NCBI RefSeq assembly: GCF_024639685.1
Contig: NZ_JAHEHX010000003.1
Location: 248,001 to 312,000 of the forward strand
From: Polaribacter sp.
GTDB taxonomy: Bacteria; Bacteroidota; Bacteroidia; Flavobacteriales; Flavobacteriaceae
Reading direction: 5' to 3'
DNA length: 64,000 bases
This document shows positions 40,350-49,672 of the stretch, in pieces. The notes under the pieces are model-generated. The model was not told the origin of the DNA. It was given only the letters and a program-made list of their open reading frames with translations, and did not search any database. The position numbers were made by a program, and so were the translations under genes. Within the stretch, counting starts at the first letter, position 1. Each line of letters begins with the position of its first letter.

Positions 40350-41453
40350 ATGACAAAGTCTAATATGAATCGTAGAACGTTTATAAATACAACAGCAAAA
40401 GCAAGTTTAGGTTTGGCAGTTGTGCCTCATTTTAACATATTAAAATCTAAACCAGAGATGTATGACGATATTATTGGTCATGGCGATTTTAAATATAAAG
40501 TGCATAAATCTTGGGGCGATTTAGATAGGGCTGTTACCCCTGTAAAGAATTGTCATGAAATGGTAATGGATTCTCAAGGAAGACTTATAATGGTGGGTGA
40601 CGAAACACGTAATAATGTTTTAATCTACGATAAATCTGGTAAATTGTTAGATGCTTGGGGGGTACGTTACAAAGGAGGTCATGGATTGTCTTTGTGGAAT
40701 GACGGCTCTGATGATTTTTTGTTTATTGCAGATACTAAAGGAGGAGAGATTATTAAAACCACAACTGATGGTAAAGAATTAATGATTATAGGGCATCCAT
40801 CTTTATATGGAGCTTACGGCAAAAAGGATAAATTTAAACCTACCGAAAGTGCCATTGGACCTAATGGAGATATTTACATAGCCGATGGTTATGGGTCGCA
40901 GTACGTACTTCAATTTACAAAAGACGGAGAGTTTATTAGAAAAATTGGAGAAGGAAATGGCACAGGGCAAAACCAATTTCAAACAGCACATGGTGTTTGT
41001 ATAGATTACAGAGGAAAAGGAGAGCCTACGCTACTTATAACCTCTAGAGCTAGTAATTGTTTTAAGCGTTTTACATTAGATGGCGTGTATATAGAGCAAA
41101 TAGATTTGCCCGGAGCCTTTGTTTGTCGTCCTGTTATTCATAATGATCATTTATATTCGGGTGTATGTTGGTCTTCAGAAATTGACTATGATGCTTCAAG
41201 ACGTATGGAAACTCACCCTACAAAAACAAGCCCAGGTTCTGGTTTCGTTACTATTTTGGATGACAGAGGTAAAGTAGTTTCCAACCCTGGTGGTACAAAA
41301 CCAAAATACAAAAAGGGAAAGCTACAACGTATGGTTCAAGAAAAACCGATTTTTCGCCATTGTCACGATGTGTGTGTTGATAATGATGAAAATTTATACG
41401 TGTGCCAATGGAACGCAAATAAAGCGTATCCTATTAAACTTGAAAGAGTATAA
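40350..41453 (+). CDS. Tat-exported NHL-repeat beta-propeller protein
   Basis: A 367-residue protein with a twin-arginine signal (NRRTFINTTAKASLG); the ATG at 40350 or the in-frame ATG at 40365 may be used. The mature part is a six-bladed NHL-type propeller with repeated blades such as DSQGRLIMVGDETRNNVLIYD, GPNGDIYIADGYGSQYVLQF and DNDENLYVCQWN. Exported NHL proteins next to DUF1501 and DUF1553 genes are common in Planctomycetes and Verrucomicrobia; they may bind ligands or act as lactonases or dehydrogenase-like enzymes. It lies 14 bases after the DUF1501 gene. Its stop codon is followed at once, in the same frame, by a sulfatase remnant. The function is not known. Confidence 0.8.
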   Translation: MTKSNMNRRTFINTTAKASLGLAVVPHFNILKSKPEMYDDIIGHGDFKYKVHKSWGDLDRAVTPVKNCHEMVMDSQGRLIMVGDETRNNVLIYDKSGKLLDAWGVRYKGGHGLSLWNDGSDDFLFIADTKGGEIIKTTTDGKELMIIGHPSLYGAYGKKDKFKPTESAIGPNGDIYIADGYGSQYVLQFTKDGEFIRKIGEGNGTGQNQFQTAHGVCIDYRGKGEPTLLITSRASNCFKRFTLDGVYIEQIDLPGAFVCRPVIHNDHLYSGVCWSSEIDYDASRRMETHPTKTSPGSGFVTILDDRGKVVSNPGGTKPKYKKGKLQRMVQEKPIFRHCHDVCVDNDENLYVCQWNANKAYPIKLERV

Positions 41454-41887
41454 GAAGCTTATAAAATTCCTTTAATCGTAAATTATCCAAAGATGATACA
41501 ACCAAAAACAGATGATATTTTATTGAGTGTACCCGATTATATGCCAACCTTATTAGGTGTAATGGGAATGGAAAATAAAATACCTAAGGTAGTAGAAGGA
41601 AAAAATTACGCAGATTTATTTTTTGATAAACCTGTTAACCGCCCAAAAAAGCAATTGTATTTTGGGGTACAAAAACCGATTCTAAATCGGATACCAGAGG
41701 GTTTAGAACGAAAAACTACACATCTGCCGTGGTAAAAGATAAGGAAGGAGAAAAATTCCATTACCTCTATCATGATGCAAAAGACCCTTACCAAATGAAA
41801 AATATTTGGGGAGAAGATCCTAGTTTAGATACTAAAATGGAAACAGAATTAGTTAATTTATTAACGTCAATGAACGATCCTTGGTAA
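41454..41887 (+). pseudogene. 3' remnant of an S1 sulfatase gene with a frameshift
   Basis: Coding-like sequence for the C-terminal third of a formylglycine sulfatase begins directly after the NHL stop: EAYKIPLIVNYPKM, SVPDYMPTLLGVMGM and KQLYFGVQ. Near 41698 the frame shifts, and the ancestral reading continues GFRTKNYTSAVVKD, FHYLYHDAKDPYQMKNIWG and ends LLTSMNDPW at a TAA (41885-41887). The LYDxxxDPxxxxN pattern is the standard sulfatase end. The catalytic N-terminal part, including the CxPSR site, is absent, so it is a deletion relic. It does not interrupt the operon, because the enolase-superfamily gene starts 9 bases later. Confidence 0.83.
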
Positions 41888-41896
41888 AATAAAACT

Positions 41897-43126
41897 ATGA
41901 AAACAAACAGACGCCATTTTATAAAAAGCATGTCTGTATTGGGTGTTGTAGGGGCTACATATCCATTATTATCTTCATGCGTGGGTAAAAACGGAACAGA
42001 ATATTTAAATGAAAAGATTACAAAAATCGAATTATTTCGATACGACATTAACATCCCTCGTTATTTCTCTTGGGGAACTTGGCATAATCGTCAGCATTTA
42101 TTTATAAAAATATCTGCTGGAGATTTTTATGGTTGGACAGAAACTCCTGCATCAAAAAATAATCCAGATTTTAAACCTACAGATTGGGTAAAATATTTAG
42201 AACAATTTAAAGGATTGAAATTAGGGGAAGCTCAAAATTTATTAGCATCAGAACAAGTTTTAGGATCAAAAAGGTCTTTAAAAATGTTAGAATCTTTAGA
42301 TATGGGACTTTTGGACTTATCAGGAAGGCTTCAAAATAAATCTGCATTAGAATTATTGGGTTTAACAGGTCGTAATTCAGTTCCAGGTTTATACTGTATT
42401 TTAGATAAAGATGAGCAAAAAGTTAGAGCAGAAGCAGAAAAAAGTATCGAACAGAACTTAAATCATCATCTAAAATTTAAAATGTATGGTGATGAGAAAG
42501 TTGATATGAAGTTACTAAAAACCATAAGAGCCATTTTAGGAGATGAAGCTATAGTAATTTCTGATGTGAATAAAGGCTATAAAAAATGGCAATCTTTAGA
42601 TGAATTAAAATTAATATTGAACAGATTTAAAGACAATGGACTAAATGCGATTGAAGACCCAGCAAATCTAAAAACAAAGCAATGGATAGAATTGCAAAAG
42701 ATGGTGGGTAATTTATCTTTAATTCCAGATACTCCAATGCGTCCTGCTTGGAAAGGTATCAAAAAAATGCAACCAGGAATGGGGCATATTTACAATTTGC
42801 ATCCTTCAACAATGGGAAGTTTAACCCACACAGCGCAATTAGCAAATAAAGTAAAAGAAATTGGTGCAAAAGTAATGATAGGCGATGATAGTTTGGTTGG
42901 TCCTGCTTGTTCTGCTTGGCAACAAATAGCCATTGGTGTTGATGCCACTTGGGTAGAGGCGATTGAGAAAAAAGAAGATTCTAAATTGTATTTAGAGTGT
43001 TTGCAAAGTGTTGCAACCAAAAAGGAAAATAATGGGTATTATTCTTTTAAACCAAAGCCAGGTTTTGGTGTGGAATTAGATACAAATCGCTTGAAAAAAA
43101 TAAGTGAACTGTATATTGAAATTTAG
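41897..43126 (+). CDS. Tat-exported enolase-superfamily (mandelate racemase/muconate lactonising) enzyme
   Basis: A 409-residue enzyme with a twin-arginine signal (NRRHFIKSMSVLGVVGAT) and a Cys28 close to the cleavage point (LLSSC). After a capping domain (residues about 40-160), the barrel shows the expected sequence: the Lys motif HHLKFKMYG, the first metal ligand VISDVNKGY, the second in AIEDPAN, a third in LIPDTPM, and IGDDSLVGPACSAW near the end. Members dehydrate sugar acids or racemise them and are normally cytoplasmic, so export is unusual. It lies in the haem c/DUF1501 operon, 53 bases before a sulfatase. Dehydration of an oxidised uronic or aldonic acid in the periplasm is a possible role. 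Confidence 0.83.
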   Translation: MKTNRRHFIKSMSVLGVVGATYPLLSSCVGKNGTEYLNEKITKIELFRYDINIPRYFSWGTWHNRQHLFIKISAGDFYGWTETPASKNNPDFKPTDWVKYLEQFKGLKLGEAQNLLASEQVLGSKRSLKMLESLDMGLLDLSGRLQNKSALELLGLTGRNSVPGLYCILDKDEQKVRAEAEKSIEQNLNHHLKFKMYGDEKVDMKLLKTIRAILGDEAIVISDVNKGYKKWQSLDELKLILNRFKDNGLNAIEDPANLKTKQWIELQKMVGNLSLIPDTPMRPAWKGIKKMQPGMGHIYNLHPSTMGSLTHTAQLANKVKEIGAKVMIGDDSLVGPACSAWQQIAIGVDATWVEAIEKKEDSKLYLECLQSVATKKENNGYYSFKPKPGFGVELDTNRLKKISELYIEI

Positions 43127-43179
43127 AAAAAACAATAGAAAATGATGACAATAAAATGTTTTAAAAAAATGATATAATA

Positions 43180-44616
43180 ATGAGAGTTAAACAAAAAATC
43201 TCTTTTTTTTACATACTATTATCTCTTTTTGTAATTACGAATTGTCAAAGGGCACAAGTTTCTAAAAAGCCTAATGTGCTACTTATTTGTGTGGATGATC
43301 TTCGTCCAGAATTGAAGAGTTTTGGAGCAGATTATATTAGCTCACCAAACATTGACGCTTTTTCTGAAAAGAGTATTAGGTTTCAGAAACATTTTGTGAA
43401 CTCACCAAGTTGTGGTCCATCTCGATATACTTTATTAACAGGGCAATATGGGCCAGCAGGAAACAATGCACTTTTTAGTAGAGCAAATAAAATAAACCAA
43501 GGCACTCAAAAAATAGATAAAAGTATTCCTGAGTGGTTTAAAATATATGGTTATAAAACAGTTTCGGTTGGAAAAGTATCTCATCATCCAGGAGGTAGAG
43601 GAGGAAAAAATTGGAATGATAGCACAAAAGTAGAGATGCCCAATGCTTGGGATAAACATTTGATGCCAGTTGCAGAATGGGAACACCCAAGAGGAATGAT
43701 GCATGGATTAGCTAATGGTGAGATCCGAGTAAAATCAAGTGGTATGGACGTTTTTCAAACCATAGAAGGCGACGACAACATTTATCCAGATGGAGCAATT
43801 ACAGATGAAACTGTGAAACAAATAGGAGAACTTTCCAGTAATAAAGAAAATCCATTTTTTCTTGCTGTTGGAATTATTAAACCACACTTGCCTTTTGGTG
43901 CACCAAAAATGTATTATGATAGGTATGATGGTGTTGAACTTCCCAAAATAAAACATCCTCAAAAACCAAAAGGAAAAACCACATGGCATGGATCTGGTGA
44001 ATTTATGAAATACAATCGTTGGGGTAAAAACCCTAATACAGATGCTGATTTTGCGAATGATGTACGCCGACATTATGCTGCAAGTGTGAGTTATGCAGAT
44101 GCACAAGTTGGTAAAATTCTTGCAGCATTAAAAAAAACAGGAGCAGATAAAAACACGATTGTTGTACTTTGGGGAGACCATGGTTGGCACTTAGGGGAAC
44201 ATGCGATTTGGGGAAAACATAGTTTGTTTGAGGAATCTTTGCATTCACCTTTAATAATTCATTACCCAGGAATGAAACATAAAGGCACGAATACGAATGC
44301 TATTGTAGAAACAGTCGATATTTTTCCGACTTTATGTGATTTAGCAGAAATTGAAACTCCTGAGTATGCTCATGGGACGTCTCTAAAAGAATTATTAGTA
44401 GATCCGAATGCTACTGGTCACTATGCTATATCTTACAACAATAAAGCTTCAACCATCAGAACTTCAACGCATAGAATGACACTGCATAAAGATGGATTTG
44501 TTGAATTATATGATCACTCAACAACAGAAAAGGAAACTAAGAATATAGCTGAAGTACACCCAGAATTAGTTAAAGAGCTAAAAGCGAAGTTAAGTACTAG
44601 GTTAAAATTAAAATAA
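43180..44616 (+). CDS. S1 family sulfatase, lipoprotein (iduronate-sulfatase-like)
   Basis: A 478-residue sulfatase with a lipoprotein signal at Cys22 (FVITNC). The active-site motif is SCGPSRYTLLTG with Cys78 for formylglycine. Metal-site residues lie in LICVDDLRPEL and LWGDHGWHLGEH, and the end has the LYDHSTTEKETKN pattern. The DDLRPELxxFG start and the KPHLPFGAP segment resemble iduronate-2-sulfatase relatives (S1_7), a subfamily I recall from ulvan loci. It would remove sulfate from rhamnose or uronic acid in ulvan oligosaccharides and needs an anaerobic-type or FGE maturase encoded elsewhere. It closes the operon begun at 36027. Confidence 0.9.
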   Translation: MRVKQKISFFYILLSLFVITNCQRAQVSKKPNVLLICVDDLRPELKSFGADYISSPNIDAFSEKSIRFQKHFVNSPSCGPSRYTLLTGQYGPAGNNALFSRANKINQGTQKIDKSIPEWFKIYGYKTVSVGKVSHHPGGRGGKNWNDSTKVEMPNAWDKHLMPVAEWEHPRGMMHGLANGEIRVKSSGMDVFQTIEGDDNIYPDGAITDETVKQIGELSSNKENPFFLAVGIIKPHLPFGAPKMYYDRYDGVELPKIKHPQKPKGKTTWHGSGEFMKYNRWGKNPNTDADFANDVRRHYAASVSYADAQVGKILAALKKTGADKNTIVVLWGDHGWHLGEHAIWGKHSLFEESLHSPLIIHYPGMKHKGTNTNAIVETVDIFPTLCDLAEIETPEYAHGTSLKELLVDPNATGHYAISYNNKASTIRTSTHRMTLHKDGFVELYDHSTTEKETKNIAEVHPELVKELKAKLSTRLKLK

Positions 44617-44624
44617 ATAAAATA

Positions 44625-44792
44625 ATGATAAAAGCAGGATTGTTTGGTATTGGTTTAGATACCTATTGGCCACAGTTTGAAGGCTTATTAGAACGTTTAG
44701 AAGGTTATCAACAACAAATTGCGAACAAAATGGAAAGTTTTGGTGCTGAAGTTGTAACTGTTGGCTTGGTAGGGATTGGGAATTCTATTTAA
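44625..44792 (+). pseudogene. Chimeric relic: arabinose-isomerase-like 5' end joined to a rhaT 3' end
   Basis: The first roughly 47 codons match the N-terminus of an L-arabinose/L-fucose isomerase-like enzyme (MIKAGLFGIGLDTYWPQF, LLERLEGYQQQIANKMESFG). They then switch in frame to GLVGIGNSI and a TAA. The last eight residues are identical to the end of the RhaT remnant at 35949, while the DNA differs at about 5 of 27 positions, mostly third bases. This is best explained by a deletion joining an isomerase gene to a neighbouring rhaT gene. The product, if made, is 55 residues and not an enzyme. It starts 8 bases after the sulfatase stop. Confidence 0.7.
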
Positions 44793-44867
44793 GTGGATAT
44801 TGTTTGTTATTTTTAGCAGAATAACGTTAACTTTTAAAACTATTATACATATAAACGACTCAAAATA

Positions 44868-47704
44868 ATGGTAAGAACGTATTTTTTATTTCCAGTTGTA
44901 TTTCTAATTTTCCTCATTTCTTCCTGTGAAAAAGATGCTTCAAAAAAAACGAATGAGGATTTATTTCAAAAATTCCAAGATCCACCAGCAGAAGCAAGAC
45001 CTTTTGTTCGTTGGTGGTGGAATGGAAATAAAATAAAAAAATAAGAATTAGACAGGCAATTAGAATTGCTAAAAAGTGTTGGTTTTGGTGGTGTAGAAAT
45101 TAACCCTATTGCAATGCCACTTGCTTTTAATAAAAGCGAGAAATCTTTAGTCTGGATGAGTGATGAATGGGTAGATATGGTTGTTCACGCTGCTAAAAAA
45201 GCCAAAGATTTAGGGATGATAACTGATATCATTGCTGGTACAGGTTGGCCATTTGGTGGCGAGTTTTTAAAAGACGAAGAAACCAGTCAGCGAATGGTAA
45301 CAGATAAAATAGCCTATAGTTACAATGATGTTATTAAAGTTGATGAAGATTATTTAATCAATTTATACAAAAGAAATATCGAAAAAGTAGAGCACTAAGA
45401 CATATTAGTAAAAGTACAACATACAAATTAGCCAATTTAGCTTTAGTTCCTGTAGATTGTAATACTGAGGATCAAATCATTAACCTTTTAGAACATTTAG
45501 ATAAAAATGGAAAACTGAATTATAAAATTAAAAATGCTGGCAATTATTATTTGAGTTATGCACTTATTCAGCAAAATTTTAGAGTTGTTACTTTAGGACC
45601 TCCAGGAGGTGCAGGTCCAGTAATGGATCATTATAAAAAGGAAATGACTTTGGCGTATTTAAATCGCTTAAAGAAAATATCAGAACGTTCTGGTTTGCCA
45701 TTAAACAAATTAATTAGAGCTATTTTTTGTGATAGTATTGAGGTTTCTGGTGCCAACTGGACAGATGGTTTTGATACACTTTTCTTTAATGCCTATGGGT
45801 ATCAATTAAAAAAATGGATGCCTTTTATTTTCTATTCAGTAAAAGGAAATTATGCCAATGATAATTATACTATTGGCTTTTCATCAGAATTTATAGAAAA
45901 ATTAAAGCGAGTTCGTTACGATTATAACAAACTTTTGGTGGAAGTATTTCTAAAAAACTTCACCCAAACTTACAAAGATTTTTGCGAAGAAAATGATGTG
46001 CTTTGTAGATATCAGGCTTATGGAACGCCATTTTTAATGGGAATGTTAGATGGCTATATGATACCTGATATTCCAGAAAGTAACAATTGGATTTACTCTA
46101 CAGAAATGAAAGATTCTTTATGGCAATGGAATCAAAATCACGGGTATATGACGTGGAATTTGTATGCATCTGCTGGTGGACATTTAACAGGAAAAAAGAT
46201 TGTTAGTTCTGAAGTAATGACCAACACAAGAGGTGTTTTTAAAACTACTTTAGAGGAAATAAAACAACACGATGATATGAATTTCATCACTAGTATTAAC
46301 CATTCCATTTTACACGGTTACAATTACTCTCCAAAAGAAGAACCTTTTCCAGGTTGGATTCGTTATGGAGTTTATTTTAGTGAGCAAAATACCTGGTGGA
46401 AGCACCTAAACAGTTGGGTAGATTATAACGCAAGATTATCAACAGTATTTCAAAACTCACAAGCTAAAAAATCTATTGCTATTATTGGACCAACTGCAGA
46501 TATTTGGGGAGATAAAGGTTTGGCAAGAGCACCTTTTCATACAGAACCTAAATATTTACATAAATTATGGGAACCTATTAGTCAATTAGGGTATTCTTGC
46601 GAATATATCAACCAAAATATTTTAGTCAAATCTGAAATAAAGAATGGTGAAATTTCCTTTGGAAATATGAGGTATAAATTATTGGTTTTGGCGAGTTTAA
46701 AATCCATTCATCCAGAAACAGCAGTTGCTATTCAAAAATATGTTGCTACTGGTGGTAAAGTTGTGGTGATTGATGAGCTTCCAAAAAAATCATTACATTT
46801 TAAAGATGCTGATGCAAATGACACACAAGTTAAAGAAATCATAGAAAATCTTTTGGCAGAACATCCAAAGTCAATCATTCAAATAGAAAAGCCTAAATCA
46901 TTAGAAAATTTGTTTTCTTGGACAGAGAATTTTCTTCAAGAAGCTAAAATTAATCCAGATGTAATCATTAGTACTCCAACAAAAAAAGTATACCAAATTC
47001 ATCAATATACAAGAGATAAAGACATCTATTTCTTTACAAATATTCATAAATATAAAACAACGGAATTCGATGCTACTTTTCCTATAGAAAATAAATATCC
47101 TTATGTGTGGAATCCAGAAACTGGAGAAAGGAAACCTATCTATTATGCTGAAAAGTCAAATGAATTACATATTTCTCTTAATCCTTTAGCATCTTTATTA
47201 ATTGTTTTTGAAGATGAAAAACCAATAGAAAACATTTTAGGTAACTCAACTAAAGTTGAAAAATCCAAAGCAATTATTGGAATATGGAACGTTACAGGAA
47301 AAAGAGTAGATGGAAAAACGTTTACTTGGCAAATGAAAGAATTGACCGATTTTAGTCAATCTGAAGACAAAACCAAAAGTACTTTTAGTGGAGAATTGAG
47401 TTATAAAATCGCACTTCAAAATGATGGAAATTATACACATATAGATTTAGGAAACACAAATGGAGGTATTACAGAATTGTATATCAATGGCAAAAAAACA
47501 GGAAAACGTTGGTATGGAAAAGCAGAATATTCCATTGTGAAGTATTTGCAAGAAGGAGAAAATACAATAGAAATAAAATACACCACAGTTTTGGCAAATT
47601 ATTGTAAATCACTAAAAAACCCTTTAACCAATAGGTGGACTAAAAATTATAAAGATTTGGCACCAACAGGATTGGAAGGACCAGTAGAGCTTGTAAGTTA
47701 TTAA
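44868..47704 (+). pseudogene. Broken GH106-like rhamnosidase gene
   Basis: A roughly 945-codon gene read in two frames. It starts with a lipoprotein signal (LIFLISSC), then PPAEARPFVRWWWNG, and continues ELLKSVGFGGVEINP, DIIAGTGWPFGGEFL, TLGPPGGAGPVMDHY and SVEVSG-like barrel segments to a C-terminal beta-sandwich (THIDLGNTNGGITELYING). These are features of the GH106 superfamily. An in-frame TAA at 45042-45044 follows NKIKK, and a frameshift near 45390 separates the first part from the 717-codon remainder. It has no CAGGATA promoter. The long remainder shows no further stop, so decay looks recent. The 22344 gene is the intact relative. Confidence 0.8.
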
Positions 47705-47787
47705 TTCGCTTAATATAATTATAGTAGTTTAATATAATTTTTAAATTTTCTGGTTGATAGAAACTTTATTGAAAATCAATTGTTTTT

Positions 47788-47832
47788 AAGGAGTGTGCAG
47801 GATACTGTTCTTTAAAAAGTATATTATTTTTG
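47788..47832 (+). promoter_or_regulatory. Composite CAGGATA operator plus perfect -7 box (GH39-like)
   Basis: AAGGAGT at 47788-47794 and CAGGATA at 47798-47804 are followed after exactly 20 bases by TATTTTTG (47825-47832), a perfect TAnnTTTG. The TTG at 47830 lies inside the -7 box, so translation must start at the ATG at 47860. Confidence 0.84.
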
Positions 47833-47859
47833 AGTAATAAAAAGTTAAATATTACAGAA

Positions 47860-49623
47860 ATGTTGAAGAAGTTACTTTGTTTTTGCTTTATCTTGCTACT
47901 TGCTGAATCAGTATTTTCTCAAGATTATCCGTTTAATTTGCCTTCCAATATGGAAGCAACAATTCATATAACATCTTCTAATACAGAAGTATTTAATAAT
48001 CTATTACTAGGTACAAATACGCATCATTTTTCAACTACAAAAGAAAAAGACCTCATAAATAAATTAAAACCAATAACCATAAGATTTCCTCACGGTTTAT
48101 GGGCAAATTGGTACGATTGGAGAAGAGATGTTACAAGACTTTTTGGAGAAGAATCTTTTCAATACGAACAAGGAGTAAATAAAACAATTAAAACAAAAAA
48201 ACCCGATTTATTAGCTAATATAAAGATATTTGATACCAATAATATTAAAGTAGGTATTGATGGACTTACCCATTTAAATGCAACAAGAAAATCTGAAACA
48301 GGTAAAGGTTTTGATATGATGTGGACATTTAATATGAGTGCAGATGGTACAGATTTTAACAATGGAAGTCCAGAAACTATAGCAAGATACAATGATTTGA
48401 TTTCTAGAGGATTTGAAGTAAAAGTAGTAGAATTAGGAAATGAAAATTTTTATCCAGGACAAAGAAGTTCTATCATACCAAATACTGAAGATTATATTGC
48501 TAGAGCAAAATCGATGTCTGCAGCTTTAAAAGCAAAAGACCCTAACATAAGGGTTTCTGTACCATTATTAAGAAGAGATAGTTGGGCAAACCCTAACTGG
48601 AATAAAGATTTAACAGAAGATTTGACTTATTTTGATGCAGTTACAGTACATACTTATGTAGGTTCAGATCCCGATGATTCTAATAATAGTAATGAAGCCT
48701 TCAGTACAGCACTTACAGCACGAAAATTTTTAGGAAATTCTATTTATGATTATGCACATAAAGTGGCACCTAATAAACCAATATGGTTAACAGAATGGGG
48801 TGTAAAATCAGGTGGCCCAAATGCAGTTTCTGTTTTAGGAATGGTAGATTGTTATATTTTTATGAGTCAAAATCAAGATGTTTTTGAGCGCGCTAATTGG
48901 TTTAGTGTAAATGGGCAATTAAACTCTCATTACGTTTGGGAAACTTATGTTTCTCCTAGTGGTGTAGTACGCCCAAGAATAAAGTATCCTTTAGAAAAAA
49001 CACTATTTGGTTCAGCTTATAAAATCATTCGTTTGGCTTTAGAAAACACCACCTTAATAGACAGTAATGTAGAAGTAGCAAATTTGGTAGATGGTGTAAA
49101 AGCGGTTAACGCGAGAGTGGTAACAAAAAATGGAAAGACCTCCGTTTTTGTTGTAAATCTTAGTAATGAAGATGTACCTTTTAATGTAAATTTAGATGGA
49201 GTTGCATATACGGATGTGGCAGTTCATAAAGCGATTGCATTTAATAAAATGGATGAAGAAAGAGCTATGGGGATTGATGTAGATCCGTTAACTTTAATTA
49301 GTCAAGGAAGTGAAGGGATTACTTTGCCTAAATTCTCTATAAACATTATAGAATTGAGTAATGCAACATTATCCACTCCAGAAATAGTTCAAGAACAAAT
49401 AATTAGTATTTATCCCAATCCAACTAAAGGTGTGTTTAACATCAAAATAAACAATGGAGAAAAGGCTCAATATAGAATTTATACAATTAATGGAGTGGAA
49501 GTTCAAAAAGGTAATTTTATATCAGAAAAACAAGTCCGTTTTGAAAATACACAAAAAGGTATTTACATATTACAATTAGAGAGTGATCAAGGGATTTCTA
49601 ATCATAAAATTGTAGTGAAATAA
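47860..49623 (+). CDS. GH39-like clan GH-A glycoside hydrolase, T9SS-secreted
   Basis: A 587-residue secreted glycosidase (ATG 47860; signal peptide to SVFSQ). The TIM barrel (residues about 30-400) has the clan GH-A pair: acid/base Glu195 in ELGNENF and nucleophile Glu312 in WLTEWGV. RFPHGLWANWYDWR and VTVHTYVG are typical barrel strands. A small beta-sandwich follows (about 400-500), then a T9SS sorting domain (SIYPNPTKGVFNI). The length and motif spacing fit GH39; arabinofuranosidase-type GH51 is a less likely alternative. I recall a GH39 member in the Formosa agariphila ulvan locus. It may release xylose or uronic acid from ulvan chains. The downstream GH78 has no separate operator. Confidence 0.72.
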   Translation: MLKKLLCFCFILLLAESVFSQDYPFNLPSNMEATIHITSSNTEVFNNLLLGTNTHHFSTTKEKDLINKLKPITIRFPHGLWANWYDWRRDVTRLFGEESFQYEQGVNKTIKTKKPDLLANIKIFDTNNIKVGIDGLTHLNATRKSETGKGFDMMWTFNMSADGTDFNNGSPETIARYNDLISRGFEVKVVELGNENFYPGQRSSIIPNTEDYIARAKSMSAALKAKDPNIRVSVPLLRRDSWANPNWNKDLTEDLTYFDAVTVHTYVGSDPDDSNNSNEAFSTALTARKFLGNSIYDYAHKVAPNKPIWLTEWGVKSGGPNAVSVLGMVDCYIFMSQNQDVFERANWFSVNGQLNSHYVWETYVSPSGVVRPRIKYPLEKTLFGSAYKIIRLALENTTLIDSNVEVANLVDGVKAVNARVVTKNGKTSVFVVNLSNEDVPFNVNLDGVAYTDVAVHKAIAFNKMDEERAMGIDVDPLTLISQGSEGITLPKFSINIIELSNATLSTPEIVQEQIISIYPNPTKGVFNIKINNGEKAQYRIYTINGVEVQKGNFISEKQVRFENTQKGIYILQLESDQGISNHKIVVK

Positions 49624-49672
49624 GATAAAATACACTAAATTATAAATCTATAATCTGCTAATTCGAACATAA

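Noticed and set aside
41493..41735. Separate 80-codon gene
   Set aside because: It is part of the sulfatase remnant, which reads from 41454 and continues after a frameshift to 41887.
43435..44248. Minus-strand frames of 71-123 codons inside the sulfatase gene
   Set aside because: They overlap a clearly coding sulfatase, have no family features and are shadows of its codon bias.
44817..44851. CAGAATA before the broken GH106 gene as a further operator
   Set aside because: There is no second box 10 bp upstream and no TAnnTTTG at the fixed distance.
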